Source of the DNA: Halieaceae bacterium UBA5044
Lineage (GTDB): Bacteria > Pseudomonadota > Gammaproteobacteria > Pseudomonadales > Halieaceae
Direction: 5' to 3'
DNA length: 64,000 nt
Assembly (NCBI GenBank): GCA_002416125.1
Contig: DIBU01000021.1
Span: 38,137 to 102,136, forward strand
A program made the position numbers and the translations under genes. Under the pieces are notes generated by a model. The model saw nothing but the letters and a program-made list of their open reading frames with translations. It did no database searches and was not told the DNA's origin. Positions 63,859 to 64,000 of this stretch are shown in pieces; the first letter of the stretch is position 1, and each line of letters opens with the position of its first letter.

Positions 63859-63934
63859 TCCGCCTTAGCTCAGTTGGTAGAGCAATTGACTGTTAATCAA
63901 TGGGTCGCTGGTTCGAGCCCAGCAGGCGGAGCCA
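63859..63934 (+). tRNA. tRNA-Asn (anticodon GTT)
   Basis: A 76-nt cloverleaf with encoded CCA: acceptor stem TCCGCCT/AGGCGGA, D arm AGCTCAGTTGGTAGAGC, anticodon loop CTGTTAA (GTT at 63892-63894) and T arm GCTGGTTCGAGCCCAGC. Confidence 0.97.
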
Positions 63935-63949
63935 TTTTCGAGACAAAAA

Positions 63950-63978
63950 GGGGTTGCAGCGATGCAGCCCTTTTTTTT
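63950..63978 (+). terminator. Rho-independent terminator after tRNA-Asn
   Basis: GGGTTGCA and TGCAGCCC arms (63951-63970, 4-nt loop, one G-T pair) followed by eight T residues. Confidence 0.9.
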
Positions 63979-64000
63979 GGTTCATCGCGCATTTCCGGGG

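Noticed and set aside
63859..63934. tRNA-Asn as attachment site of an integrated element
   Set aside because: No integrase or duplicated tRNA 3' end is visible in the 66 bp left in the window.

Overview
The window is about 64 kb of GC-rich (roughly 60-65%), densely packed Gram-negative chromosome. Gammaproteobacterial translation genes in the order thrS-infC-rpmI-rplT-pheS-pheT-ihfA-merR, two TonB-dependent receptors, a class GN sortase system with its dedicated two-component pair, RND export, COQ4, and an F420-type luciferase-like oxidoreductase next to a Baeyer-Villiger enzyme suggest a marine gammaproteobacterium, possibly of the Halieaceae/OM60 type. That placement is inference from gene content. 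There is no transposase, integrase, prophage or CRISPR array; the window looks like stable chromosome with accessory modules.

Layout. 1-8187: catabolic/uptake cluster (TonB receptor and SDR on minus; lipocalin-like protein, Old Yellow Enzyme-type flavoprotein and zinc alcohol dehydrogenase on plus; MFS transporter; EthD protein). 8184-14386: COQ4-like protein, small exported protein, ELM1-like protein, membrane glutamate-synthase-domain protein, GGDEF-EAL protein. 14403-20057: DUF3144 protein and a minus-strand operon of RND adaptor, RND pump and amidoligase. 20230-27081: aconitase, CBS protein, DEAD-box helicase, TauE exporter and DUF3445 protein. 27289-31293: outer-membrane barrel, subtilisin-like protease with a long acidic tetrapeptide-repeat stalk, and a divergent ECF sigma/anti-sigma pair. 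31294-35232: structured intergenic region, SIMPL protein, PhoQ/PhoP-like pair with PepSY protein, divergent His-rich exported protein. 35355-44828: M20 amidohydrolase, LLM oxidoreductase, Baeyer-Villiger monooxygenase, copper-type TonB receptor, exported RidA, pectinacetylesterase-like hydrolase, malonyl-CoA decarboxylase. 44831-54011: secF without secD, tRNA-Pro, the ihfA-pheTS-rplT-rpmI-infC-thrS block. 54384-64000: PAS-GGDEF-EAL protein, sortase with its target and two-component system, uvrB, tRNA-Asn.

The strongest regulatory signals are in three divergent intergenic regions. Between protease and sigma gene (29928-30048) both directions carry GGAAT-N16/17-CGTC, an ECF-type promoter, so the sigma factor may drive itself and the protease. 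Between the PepSY-PhoP-PhoQ operon and a small His-rich gene (34755-34847), two GTTCAG-N5-GTTCAG direct repeats point outward, each exactly 11 nt from a -10-like hexamer, the layout of PhoP boxes. Between the sortase target gene and its response regulator (58821-58860) there are helically phased TGTGGC-like repeats.

Best candidates for undescribed biology: the ECF sigma/anti-sigma/stalked subtilase module, the amidoligase coupled to an RND pump, and a structured possible RNA on the minus strand at 31255-31550. Start codons were re-chosen where ribosome binding sites or family length argued for it; this includes the rare ATT start of infC.
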